Of a stretch of 64,000 nucleotides of DNA, positions 24,595 through 36,042 are shown one piece after another (position 1 is the first letter of the stretch; each line of letters starts with the position of its first letter). The notes under the pieces are model-generated. The model worked only from the letters and a program-made list of their open reading frames with translations. It had not been told where the DNA came from and did no database searches. Position numbers and translations under genes: made by a program. The stretch is from positions 1,054,001-1,118,000 of the forward strand of contig VTFK01000042.1 of assembly GCA_009617715.1 (NCBI GenBank), in the 5' to 3' direction. The stretch is from Plectrocnemia conspersa. Its lineage: Eukaryota > Arthropoda > Insecta > Trichoptera > Polycentropodidae.

Positions 24595-25050
24595 CAATCA
24601 AATAATTACATAACAGCTGAACAAGCACTACAACATTTTGAAACATTGCTCAATGAAAAGATCAAATCTCTTAAAAAGACTAACCAAACTTCAATTGACA
24701 ATTATACATTAATTCCAGTGGAAGACAAAAAATGTAATTTCTTATTACAAAACCCGATACCTTGGAAAAATGAAAATACTGTTATTCCCTAATGATATTT
24801 GAAATTAAAACCATATTTGGACATACCAAAATATTTAGGAATTTATTAAAAAAGTTTTTAAAAAATAATTAAATTGATCATAAAAAATGATTACATTAAA
24901 AGATTATTCTAAAACTTGAAACTTGTACAAGATTTAAAATTGGTAGAAATAGTCTTAGCATGAACGTGTCTAAAGCTGATGTTGAACGTTCGTTACATAT
25001 GATAAATTTGATTTCCTACGATGTACTAAATGCCCTTGCTATCTATTACT
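24595..25050 (+). pseudogene. hAT transposase remnant
   Basis: A readable piece at 24598-24792 (ITAEQALQHFETLLNEKIK) and a short downstream piece near 24960-25020 (SKADVERSLHMINLI) resemble the end of hAT transposases, where KADVERSFS-type motifs form the dimerisation block. Stops and frame changes separate them. It belongs to the surrounding 23067-27216 element if that pairing of ends is right. Confidence 0.5.
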
Positions 25051-27400
25051 ATCATTCCAGTAAATGTATAAAATAAATCAAATTTAAAATTATAATGAAA
25101 ATTATATTAAAAAAATTGTACAATTTACAATTTTAAAAGAGGACCATATATAAATTTGTTTTAGAAATAATATTTTTATTAGCTTACTTACTTATAATAA
25201 TAATAATAAACTATTATGCTAATCTCTCTTAGTAAATTGATTAGTGTTTTTATAAATCGGTATGTTATATTATTCTATACTTAGTTTCGGGTCTCTGGGT
25301 ATCTGGACAGTAAATGAATACGCACGTTTTTAATAATAACACGGTTAATATCAAATGAATCGTCACTTCCTTAAACATCCATTATTAGCTAGAAAATACA
25401 TGAAATGTGTAGAGACTAATATTATTATTTGAGTTGCCGCTAAAAATGTCGATACGCAGATCGATAGTTGTCAAGCGAGCTCTGCTTGCATCTCGCTCTT
25501 TTTTTCTAATATTTTTATTTCATAACAGTATGCACAATTAGAGCATATGATCCCGTTTCATCCCATATCATAAAAATATAGATACCCATTGAAGGAAAAA
25601 ATCAGTTTAATTGACGACGTAAAACTGTCAAGTGAGCGTTATGCGGTCTTAACACGGCGCGATCTGGCCATGTACCGATGAAAAATTTTACAATAAACTT
25701 ACACTCGTAAATTTAACATTATTCACTTATTTGCATAAGTTCAAAATTCAATATTACTAAAATGTGTTTATTTACCATTAATAAATTGAAATTGGCAAAA
25801 TTAGCTCCAACACAAAGCCAATAAATGCATTTCAAATTTTGTCGGCGTAAATTGGAATACACTCGGATGACGACTTACGAGCGCAAAGGGTTAACAATAT
25901 TCGAAAGACACATAACAGAAAATGAATAAAAAGACATTACCTTGACGTACGGGTAGCGGGGGCGGGGCGCATCGGCGCGGCGTCTGTAAGGACGCCGCGC
26001 CGCGCCGCTGCAACTAAACACTAATTTCAATTATACACTGCTTAATTCTAACACATACACTAAATTACACTATCCCTTTATAATTATAAACATCGAAAGG
26101 GATATTATTATAAACGAAAGCACTTATTCGACAAAAATGTAACGAAACAGTCTACGCGACCGTTGACGCGTAGCTACTGATTGTTTTTTAAATATTTCGA
26201 GATGCACAAACTAGGTAAAGGTTATGCTTCGTGGATAATAAACCATAAGGATTAAAATGTCGTGCATCTCAGATTACATAAAATATATTTTTTATCAAAG
26301 GTTGACAATTTGTCTAGTTTTAAAATATTTATCTCTAATTCGAATTATTTTTTAGTTAAAACATTAATTTTGCCGAATTCATTTTAATCATATTGTATAA
26401 TTATCAAAAAGGGAGTTACCTACGATTTTTTAAATACCTAATTGTAACCCTTTTCCAAAAAGTTTTACCGCTGTGTAGGTGCATACCAATGCATGACATT
26501 GGTGAATGACACGGACGATATGCACTCATTTAAAATTATTTTTACGATATTAAAACTTAAAGTAGTAATTGGTGAATCTGTATGATTTTTTTAAATACTT
26601 TTTTATTTGTCTCATATTTAGTTTTAATGTGTTATTACTAGAGACCTAACTTTTTCGCGATTACGATAAAACTATTTTTTTGTGAATTTCGTGCTTTGTC
26701 CATTCCAAAAAGGGTAGTATTTATACAAATAGAACAGTTAGAAAAAATATTAATCTGTCTAATATTCTAATATTTTGTCCGGTTCCTTAGTATGGCCTAT
26801 TCACCTGGTTATCGATAGCATATTATTTTCCTCCTATCTTACATATTTGCTAAGCTCCAAAAACTATTCGGCGGCACGCACATTGAAAAACTGTTATAGA
26901 TTAAATTGTTATCTATTAAGAAGATTAATCCTTATAGATAGTTGTAAGTCATTCGTGGTATTTTATATGAACAATGAAAGGGTTTAAAATGGGTAAATTT
27001 AGTATATATCAAAATAGATTTGTTTCATCATAGAAACCTTGTACATGTAAAAGCCTATATTCTCGTGTGTGCCCGACTTTTGGGATGATCAGACTTTAGG
27101 TTTCGTGGCAGCTTACCAATTAAAAGTTCCAAAAATGTCTTCAACCGAAGAAATTTTTGATGCTAAAATCCGAAGGCATGCGCTGCATCTATCGCATGTA
27201 TGACAGCACGCCACTGGTATATACATATACATTCGTATATCTATGTTTTTCTACCCATAACACGTTTTTTCGTCAAATAATTATTCCACCAAAAAAATTT
27301 TATAATTTTTTTATAATTCAAATGGAAAATAATCAAAGTCTCGAGTCCCGGAAATTCTCGGGAAATTGTTTTTCGATTACTGGGAATTGTAAAATACTAA

Positions 27401-27473
27401 AGGCTCGGCCACACAGAGAGCGGTCAGATATCGCTTCCCGCCGCGACAGACCGCTCTCTGTGTGGCCGAGCCT
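27401..27473. mobile_element. 73-bp MITE with perfect 25-bp inverted ends and TAA duplication
   Basis: Perfect inverted arms starting AGGCTCGGCCACACAGAGAG, separated by a 23-bp loop, are flanked by TAA (27398-27400 and 27474-27476). The TAA duplication suggests a PIF/Harbinger-driven miniature element. The arms carry no mismatches. Confidence 0.8.
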
Positions 27474-27476
27474 TAA

Positions 27477-30400
27477 GACTTCAGAATCAATACATAGAAT
27501 CCATAATACATAGGTGTATGTATGTGTAACATGACGTGTTGGAGATATGATATGTTTTATTAACATATCATGTTCCAATCAGGATCAAATTTCCGAAGAG
27601 CAAAATATTTACTTCAGGTGCGATTGCTAACGACAAAGAACAATTTCAATGTTTACACGCCGACAAAGAGACGGAGACGGAGTTTGTTCAAAACTTTTAG
27701 CAAGAGCTGCAGAGGGCTGGTTGAGCTCACCGAGCTATAATTATTTCATAAACACTCGAGCGTAATTAGGCGGGCCGAGTGCAAAGGCGGCTCGTGATTT
27801 ACGAAATATAAACTGTTTAATTGAACGACCACCATAATCGCCGTTATGTCTTAACGAGTATAAAATTAATGTCTACCTCTATCGTTCTAAGAAACGTATC
27901 GATCAATCTCGCCTTACGTTTAATATGTGTGTGTTGTACTATAATTTTTAACTCTCGCATACGCAGTATCGATTCGTTAAAAATTATACAATATCAAATA
28001 AAGGTGACAACCTGTCGTTACATATCAATGCTTTTGCGATTATAAACAAACAATGGCTATAAATAATTTGTTTTTGGTATGCAAGATAATATTTGAACTG
28101 TTTTAATATACATAAAAAATTGCAAATTAACCTTCAGATAGATAATAATAATTGAAATGTTATAAGTAACATTTGGATATGGTATATTCTTTCTGAATAT
28201 ATTTTTCGATTAACTTATAGAAACAAAACATTTAACCATCTATCGATAGCAATAAAATAAATTAAATAAGAGCTTTGTCACCAAAACTGATTTTGTAAAT
28301 GTAATTTATTTTATCTCGCTACCACTGGGAATACATTCAAGAGTCACCTTGCTGAAGATGAAGAAGGTAAAGAAGTGTCACTGGCAGCTCACGGCAAGTG
28401 GAAAAGGGAGACGAAACAACGAAGAGGCCCTACGACGGCAGAAGACACTCAATTAATTACACTTTTAATTAGATACACTGCTTTTGCTTCACACATCAGT
28501 AACCTGCGTCAGAGAAACGCGGAAAACAACAGAAATAGGAGAGGGGAGCACCACAATGATACAGTGTGACCTAAATGTGTATATATATGTTTACATCAAT
28601 ACTTAATGCAATAATCTCCAATGCAATGGAACAAATTTTAAATTCTAAAAGCATATTCACAGTTAACTTTTTAAATAAAATTAACTCAATTTGACATACT
28701 TGATTAAATTGTGGAGACCAACGATTGCCCTTTGCTGTAAAAAAAACTTGAAAAGGCAAAAATGCACTTAAAACTCAAGACAACATGAGCCGCGTTATTC
28801 TACAAAAAATAATTAAACACTATTTAGGCCGGTTTAAATAAATGTTTTTTTCATAAGTTTTTAAATTGTTATGAACCGACGAAAAAAATAAGTATGGTTG
28901 CACCGATTCTGCTGGTTGCTTCTATTACATGTGTATTAGCGATACATAAAAAAGAAGAAAGCTGATTCTAATGTACCTCGTCGTAGTTGTATTGGCTCAA
29001 CTAAGCTCTTTATAGTTGTATGAAAAGAGACCAGATATCGGCTAGCTTCTGATTTTAAAAATTGTATCAGCTAATCGTAGGTCTTATTTGGCGAATATCC
29101 CTAGGCGAATATTAACGAAACAAATCTCTGATTTGAAATGTTAGATTCTGACTGTCTGTGATGATTGTTCTGATTTATATATTTCATCTCTTATAGGCAA
29201 TTATCTGCGTTTCTATGAGACGATATACATAGGCATATCCATTTTAAAGCAGATTGCTTTTCCTTATTTTAATTGTTTTGTGCAATTATTTTGGCTCATT
29301 CCTTGAAAAATTCGTTGTGTTTCATAGTTAAATACGTATTTCAAGCTTTGTGCATAATTCCTTCTTCTACCGAATATGAATTAAAGAATGGGCATTAACT
29401 TGTGCTAAAGCAATATAAACGATTTATACAATATATTTTAGACTGTTGCAATCCTTACAAATGCATCTAATTGTAAGTTTGTGTCGATTATATAACGTCG
29501 TATTTATTTCCATAATTTAATTAAGGTGGGAATTATTACAATCCCGCATTAAATAAATACAAAGAAAAAAAAGATGAGAACACTCAGAATTAAAAATTGC
29601 CAGAAATTTAAAAATATATACAAATAGTTTCGCAGAACTCTGCAGAAAGTGACGCATCTTACTGCAAACGATAATTTTAAAACCGGCCTTAACTGCAAAG
29701 GCATAAATTTATTATAAATTATAATACACAAAATATTTTATAATTAATTATATATCATCGATTCCCAAATATCCAGTCTGGTGGTTTTAATATGTAAACT
29801 AACTTGTAGGTATTCATTATGTCCGATTGACCTACCGTGTTGTTATAAATTTACACTATTGTAATGCATTTGGCGTACGCCTGCTAGATTACAAGAGAAG
29901 AGTAATAAGAAAATAAAAATTTAAAAGGAGGGGCTTTTTATTACGTCGCAGCATTCTTCTACTATTTATTTCGGACTCGGTGTTAGTGCAAATATATGTG
30001 CACAATAAATCGCTGTTATTAAGATACTGTCGTTATAAAAAATACACCTGTTCTTTATATAAAATAAGAATTTTAATTTGATTTACAATTTTTATGTATG
30101 TCTATGAAATGTTTAAATAACTAGAACATGTCGGGTTCATAAACTGAAACACGCGAAGGATTAGCGTACATTATAATCATAAAAAGGCCAGTTCAACTCG
30201 CGATAACCATTGAATAAAAAATGGGTTTCTTAGTTTAAAACGAAACACCGAGGGAGACCACTTGAATTAAGGTATGCGCTATAATTTTTTTAATGAATTA
30301 ATTGCTTAAAAGTATCGCACCTCAATTCGTTTGAAACCATTGCTGTGTACACAAAAAATCATTAGTATTCAAATATATGTCAACAGATTTAGAAAAAAAC

Positions 30401-30855
30401 ATTAGATAAATTTATCAATTTTATTAAGGCTCATCCACTTAATTCCCAGATTTTTTATTTTTTACTACTATTTTTATTTATATAATGTTTTTTATTCTAT
30501 ATGCTAATAAAAATATTGATCTCTATAAATATTATTTATTTAAATAATAAGAGATACATTTTCACCGATATTTATTAAATCGTAGTGCCAATGAGATTAT
30601 TGAGCCAGAAATTAAGTGTCAAAAACGACGTTGTTAGTATGGGATGGGATGGAGACGATAGTTAAGGTGGAGTTTGCAAAAAAATGTTGTTCAAGAGGAG
30701 GTCCACCGACTACATAAGTTTAAGAACTGATTCTCTAAAGCTCGCAACTAAAAGACACCTAGCATTGACAGATTGTCGACACCACTCCTCAGCAACATTA
30801 AAAAGTGCTTCGTTGAGTAGACGCTACGCCGAAAAGGCAATAAATTGTATATTAA
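27477..30855. other. Gene desert; island 27640-28050
   Basis: 27640-28050 is unique and contains several TAATTA/TTAATTG-type cores that could bind homeodomain proteins. A frame at 28375-28569 is basic and unrecognised. The remainder is AT-rich. Confidence 0.45.
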
Positions 30856-31048
30856 CCCTTTAAACGCCAGCGAGTTAATAACCTGTAATTTCCTTCAATT
30901 TAATTAATAATATCGTTTTAAAAATAAATATAAAATACTTTCATATAAATATAAAATACTAAGCTAGCTAAGATAATAATATCTGTAAATAATTAATTAA
31001 TTTGTTTTAAGAAAATAATCAACCGGTGAATCGCTGGCGTTTAAGTGG
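30856..31048. mobile_element. piggyBac-like MITE, TTAA flanks
   Basis: The 193-bp element is bounded by TTAA on each side (30852-30855 and 31049-31052). Terminal repeats start CCCTTTAAACGCCAGCG and CCACTTAAACGCCAGCG. TTAA targets and CCC-type ends are typical of piggyBac derivatives. No coding content. Confidence 0.8.
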
Positions 31049-33009
31049 TTAACTCTCCTAGCAAAAAGTCAATAGGATATAATTACGAATAAGACTAGCA
31101 CCCCTTCTAGTGGAAATATGAGAAATTTTCTTTGAATCTTCTCCAACAACAAGGAGTAGTTCAGACATTGAAGCCACGAGGACTCTACGAAGTAGCGTAT
31201 CACCAATAAATTGTTAAAGTTACCCGCGATTCACATTTTGAAGCCGAACATCCTCGTCGCGTTATCATAAACTTTGACGATATTTATATAATATTAAGCG
31301 TACAAGTCGTAGTTACTTTGACAGTAAGTATTCAGTTGCGTTGATAAATATTCTTCTTGAAATGAAATGTCTCGAGTGTGCGTCATTGAGGTGTTGCTCA
31401 ATAAAAGTCATGGTCGAAGTCTTTAACCGAAGAGTCCTGGTTCAACACGGTAGTGGTTCGAGCGTCAAAGCGTAGTTGAATGTGTCGGGTCTGGTTTTGG
31501 TACGGAGTTATAAACACGATGATGCAGGTCCGCCACGCCCCCACCACGTACGTCGGTAGAGATAAAAAATATATATTTCACATTTTTCATGAAATAGAAA
31601 ACATCAGAAGCTTCTCTGTTGTTGATTTCATACGCCTACTAAAACACATGATTACTGTCAAGGCCATATTATTATTCTTATATTTTTCTATTTATTTTTT
31701 ATGGAAAATATTTGACCGTTTATAGTTGATGACTCAAATAATAGTCTGTGTAAACTATTTGATTAATAGACTTGAAATATCCAAGATTTATGTTTGTTAG
31801 TAAAAGGAACAGCACTTTGCTTAATTAAATACATCCGCAAAAACGCTACAGTCAGTAGCTTAATTTATTAACCAGAGAAAGGTATGAAAGGTATTATTAC
31901 TACCGACGGTGCTTAACGCGGTCGGTTAATTTTTTTCAGTGACAGTACCCCTAACCCGTCGACATTCCCCGCTACAGATAATTTTCAGGTATTTTTAGAA
32001 AACATTTGCGAGGGCAGAGCCCCGCAGCCGCTTTTACGGTTATGTCTGGAAATTCCCGCCGGTGTGTTCTGGCCCCCTCGCGAGCACCTGGCTCGTTAAA
32101 ACGACCCGAAAAAGAAATTCTCGCATAGTTTAATGTTGCCAGAATTTTATTTCCGAACGGAAGCGAACGTCTATCTGCACCATAAAATTCAATATGCATT
32201 CCTCCCGAGAGTCTTTAGCGCTAATTATACTGCTATTACGAGACGTTGGCGAAATCGATTTTCTAACGACTATTTCGAGTAGATATATTTTTTTCTCTGC
32301 CGGAAGTGTCAACATAATTCAGGTGAGATCCAAGCGATTGAGACAAATCTATCCGGCGTACAAATTATCTTCATTCGCAAGTGTGTTGACATAAAACGTA
32401 CGTTGACCCGTTTCAGCCTGTCGACACCGAGAGTACGCTGATTCTAAACAGCGTCTCTACTTTTGATCGTCAATATCTCTTCTGACCTCTCCACCTGTTC
32501 AAAGGTTATCTCAGAGAGCAGTCGGACGTCATTAATTCCAGTGAAGAAAGTTAACTCGATCAGTGGTGTATTTAAGGATATGCCAATCAAATACGCTTTT
32601 AATTTTTTTTTAAACTAACTTTAATTATAAAAATTTTCTTTGAATTGCTTTCATTTAAAAGCACATATAAGTAGGTAGTTTTTCAAGTGTATCTCTAGTC
32701 AATACCTGTCATATTGAGTGTCTTTGTATATTTATAAACATAGTAAAAGTGATTTGTATCCATGGCCTATTTTTTCAGTGGGACGACCAATTACAAAAAG
32801 GTGGCGAGGTTTTTTGAAAGAATAAATAGATTAAAAACGGTTTTGCGAGTAAACCCTAATGCACGCATTATCTTTTTTCAAAATAATTGATATTTTTATT
32901 TTTCTTATTCATAGCGTTTAATGTGATACGCAGTGATACAATCTAATAAGACAATAAAAAATAATTCGATTTTTCCTGACTAGTCAGACGATCGAAAACT
33001 AGAAGGAAC
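31049..33009. other. Gene desert; island 31890-32540
   Basis: The GC-richer unique segment includes CACCTG boxes (32086-32091 and near 32490). Overlapping short frames on both strands lack protein motifs. It is a candidate enhancer. Confidence 0.45.
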
Positions 33010-33180
33010 TTGGTCTCTCCCCCGTTTTAAAGGGTATATAAACCAGAAAACAAGTAGTGAATCATTTCGACACTACGCTTCTAACTTGGAATAAACGAGA
33101 GTTCAGTTGAACTCGAGCAAAGCGGAGCTACGCCAAATCTACCGAAACAACCTTAAGAATGTTCTTTATCATCTGTCATG
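33010..33180 (+). promoter_or_regulatory. TATA-box segment, LTR- or promoter-like
   Basis: GGGTATATAAACCAG near 33030-33045 is followed about 30 bp later by an ATCATTTCGACAC initiator-like stretch and then GGAATAAACGAGAG. The order TATA, start, AATAAA suggests a retrotransposon LTR or a small promoter. No target duplication or coding sequence is resolved. Confidence 0.3.
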
Positions 33181-35049
33181 TGAATCACAAGAGTTCAATC
33201 CAATCTTTGAGACGACTTGAAAACTGCGTAACACATTATATGCTTAATCATAATTGCACAATATATGATTTAAAAAATTGCATATAAATTCTATATACTT
33301 TTATTAAAACCGGGCACACTTTCAGGCTCTTGATTATTGAGTAAAAATAACGTGATTTCTAGTTTTGTGATTTAGTGAACTTATCTAATTTAAAATCAAA
33401 TGCAAGTAACTTAATCTACATAACTTATATTTCGCATTGTTTTGTTGCGATTAAATATTTTAATATTTACTACTCACTTACAATTTTTATCATCAAAATT
33501 ACACCAAATCATTTTTTTCAATCAAAATTTTACACTGATCCTGTCGACTATTTCTGGTAATGTACCAAGCTACACCACTAACAAGCGTCATCGTTATCTT
33601 GTCAAAGTCATAAACTTTATTTATTACTCATTCTAATTAGCTATAATTATTAGAACGCGACAACTACGATATTCCGGTGAAATTTTTAAACGAAGACTGT
33701 ATGATTTTCTAAATTAGATAAATAGTAAATTACACGTTTTATGAGAGGTGATTTTATAGCCGCTAAAAATACCGTTTATGACTCGCGAATTGGCCATGTG
33801 ATTTTTTTCTTTTCGCTTGTTAACACCTCGTTGCTGCTCATCAGTCGGAATCCGAGTGGAGGTGTACGGAATACAGGTGATCTTTGGCACTTTGAAATTG
33901 CCGGATGACCACTTATGTAGTTATGATTGGTTCAACCTTGGTTTCTAATCAGGCGACCGCAAACGGTAACACGTACCTGTTGACAAAGTTATATATGGGA
34001 AACACAATGTTTTTTTATTTATATATTTATTATAAAAGTTTTCGTAACTTAACATGATTCATCTACTCTCACATCCATATAGGTATACCAACTATACATA
34101 ATAATGCAACTTCGTAGTCAGATCAATAACGAAAGTTGCCTTCCACATCTTAATAAAAGCGTCTATGTTCATCTCACTAGTTCTAAATATAAACTTCAAT
34201 TTTAATTGTTCAAATGCCTAAAATAAATTGTACTATATTATATTACCATAAATCTACATAATATCTTCATAGGAAGGAAGCCTTTTAAATGACAAAACAC
34301 ATGGCCAGCAAAGTTGACTTTAAGAGTTGTTTTCTCAAAAAAATAATCATAAAAAATATATAGTATATCGCCTCAATGAAATAAAGACAAGCCATTCACG
34401 TCAAATATATCTAATTTAATTTGATAAATGTATCGTTCCTTTTAAACGCGAACAGTATAATTTTCGGCGCCTAATTTTTTTTTACACTCCCGCATATATA
34501 TAATATTATGTATAGATGTACTTATGTTTCTTTCCTTTCTTTCATCTTTCATCCCACACTGAATCGTGTCTGGTTTTCCCCGCATAGATCTAGATTTATT
34601 CCTGAGACAATTTCGTATATTTTTAATCATAAAAACGACACCAAACAACTGGACAGCGTCTTGTCACGAATAAAATTTTTTAAATTATATGTGTGCGGAA
34701 ACTGTATAGCAAATTTTGTAAATAATTAAATTAAAATATTCGCTCAATTATAATATTTTACAGATAACTATCCAGGTGATTCTACACACGTTGAAGATCA
34801 ATTTGCGATAAGATATTCATAGGCAATCGAACTTTAGTGTTTAAACAAAGGCCCTTTTGTCTGGTAGAAACGCGTACTCTGCAACGGCCCTATATAGCTC
34901 AAAGTGAAGCGTTCGAAACTCACGTACACGGTCATAATGGCTAAATTTACCTCGACTAATACGCTCAAGTGTCTTCCACTTTTATGAAGCAGTCCTTGCG
35001 CAACGCTGGATCGCGTTCCGGACAATTTTTCCATCTAACATATTAAGGG

Positions 35050-35088
35050 CTTATAATAATATGTACTAAAAGTACATATTATTATAAG
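35050..35088. repeat. Perfect 18-bp hairpin
   Basis: CTTATAATAATATGTACT and its exact reverse complement are separated by AAA. It is AT-rich and could be a transposon footprint or a simple cruciform-prone site. Confidence 0.8.
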
Positions 35089-35138
35089 TTAAAAATGCAA
35101 AATTTCATTATTATTTAAGTCGCTCATATAATATCTAA

Positions 35139-35280
35139 TGCCTCCACTACACTCTCTCGAAGTTGTCCAACCGAAGCTACAACTGAAGTCGGCCGAGATC
35201 GCCGACTTCGAGTAGCGCTCCACACTCTCGGGAATTTCATACGCGCGCGCGCTAATAAGTAAATTTAGTAATTGAATGCA
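35139..35280 (+). mobile_element. Harbinger left-end fragment
   Basis: After a TAA, the sequence TGCCTCCACTACACTCTC and the GAAGTTGTCC, GCCGACTTCGAGTAGCGC and GGGAATTTCATACGCG segments match the left end of the element at 23459. No matching right end is found within the next 2 kb, so this is a truncated copy. Confidence 0.7.
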
Positions 35281-36042
35281 GTGATTTTAATCGATTTCAA
35301 GATTTCCCTACGCACTAGACAAATTCCTTCGCTTCTTCTTTTGTTTCTCGATGTTACAGATTATTTACAGATGGAAATAATTGACTTACAAACATATTAC
35401 ATGTTGAAAGACTCTATCAATTCAGTGTCATTAATAGAAAATTTTAATGGACTATCAATATCCTTATTTCCTGCTCTGAAAAAGTTTTGTGCGATAGTGT
35501 ACTAGCTTATAAAACCTTAAGAATTGAAAAGAAGTTTTTTTATGTTCTAATACGTTTATTAGTAGACTATGTGGCGTGTATAACGGTGAACGGTAGATTA
35601 ATAAAAGTAATAAAAATAAATAACAGCAATATTCTAAGGAATGTCTAATTCAAGGATGCTGTGTTTACTCGGATACACAATATCATATGTTTACGCCGTC
35701 CAGAAAAAAAATTTTTTTTTTGAAACCCCAAGGCACTTTTAGCATGTCTTTTAATTTTAGCTCAACGATTATGAGTTTTAATGGGTATAAACATAATTAT
35801 TACGACTGAACACACATGAATTCTATGTGTTTTAATATATAAAACAATGCGTATATTAATATAGAAAAAATGCAAAAAAATATTGCTGCCAAAAAAATGT
35901 GATATATGCTTCACGGAAAAAATAAATTATTATTAAAATTTTCTGTATTCAAAAAAATAGGTTTTTAAATAAAATATAAAATATGAATAAATTAAAGACT
36001 TCAAATAAAAAAATAAACATACGTATGTAATGTATGTATGTA

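Larger units (their letters stand above)
23067..27216. mobile_element. Putative 4.15-kb hAT element with nested insertions
   Basis: Ends CAGTGGCGTGCGGT and, on the opposite strand, CAGTGGCGTGCTGT match at 13 of 14 bases. They are flanked by ATATATAC (23059-23066) and GTATATAC (27217-27224), a 7-of-8 target duplication. Inside are a Harbinger element (23459-24480) and remnants of hAT coding sequence (24595-25050). The large AT-rich remainder shows no protein I recognise. The pairing of the two ends is inferred from repeats and duplication, because the distance is large. Confidence 0.6.
33181..36037. other. AT-rich noncoding stretch
   Basis: Besides the hairpin and the Harbinger fragment noted separately, no gene or repeat is recognised. 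33800-33990 and 34790-35040 are slightly GC-richer. Confidence 0.45.
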
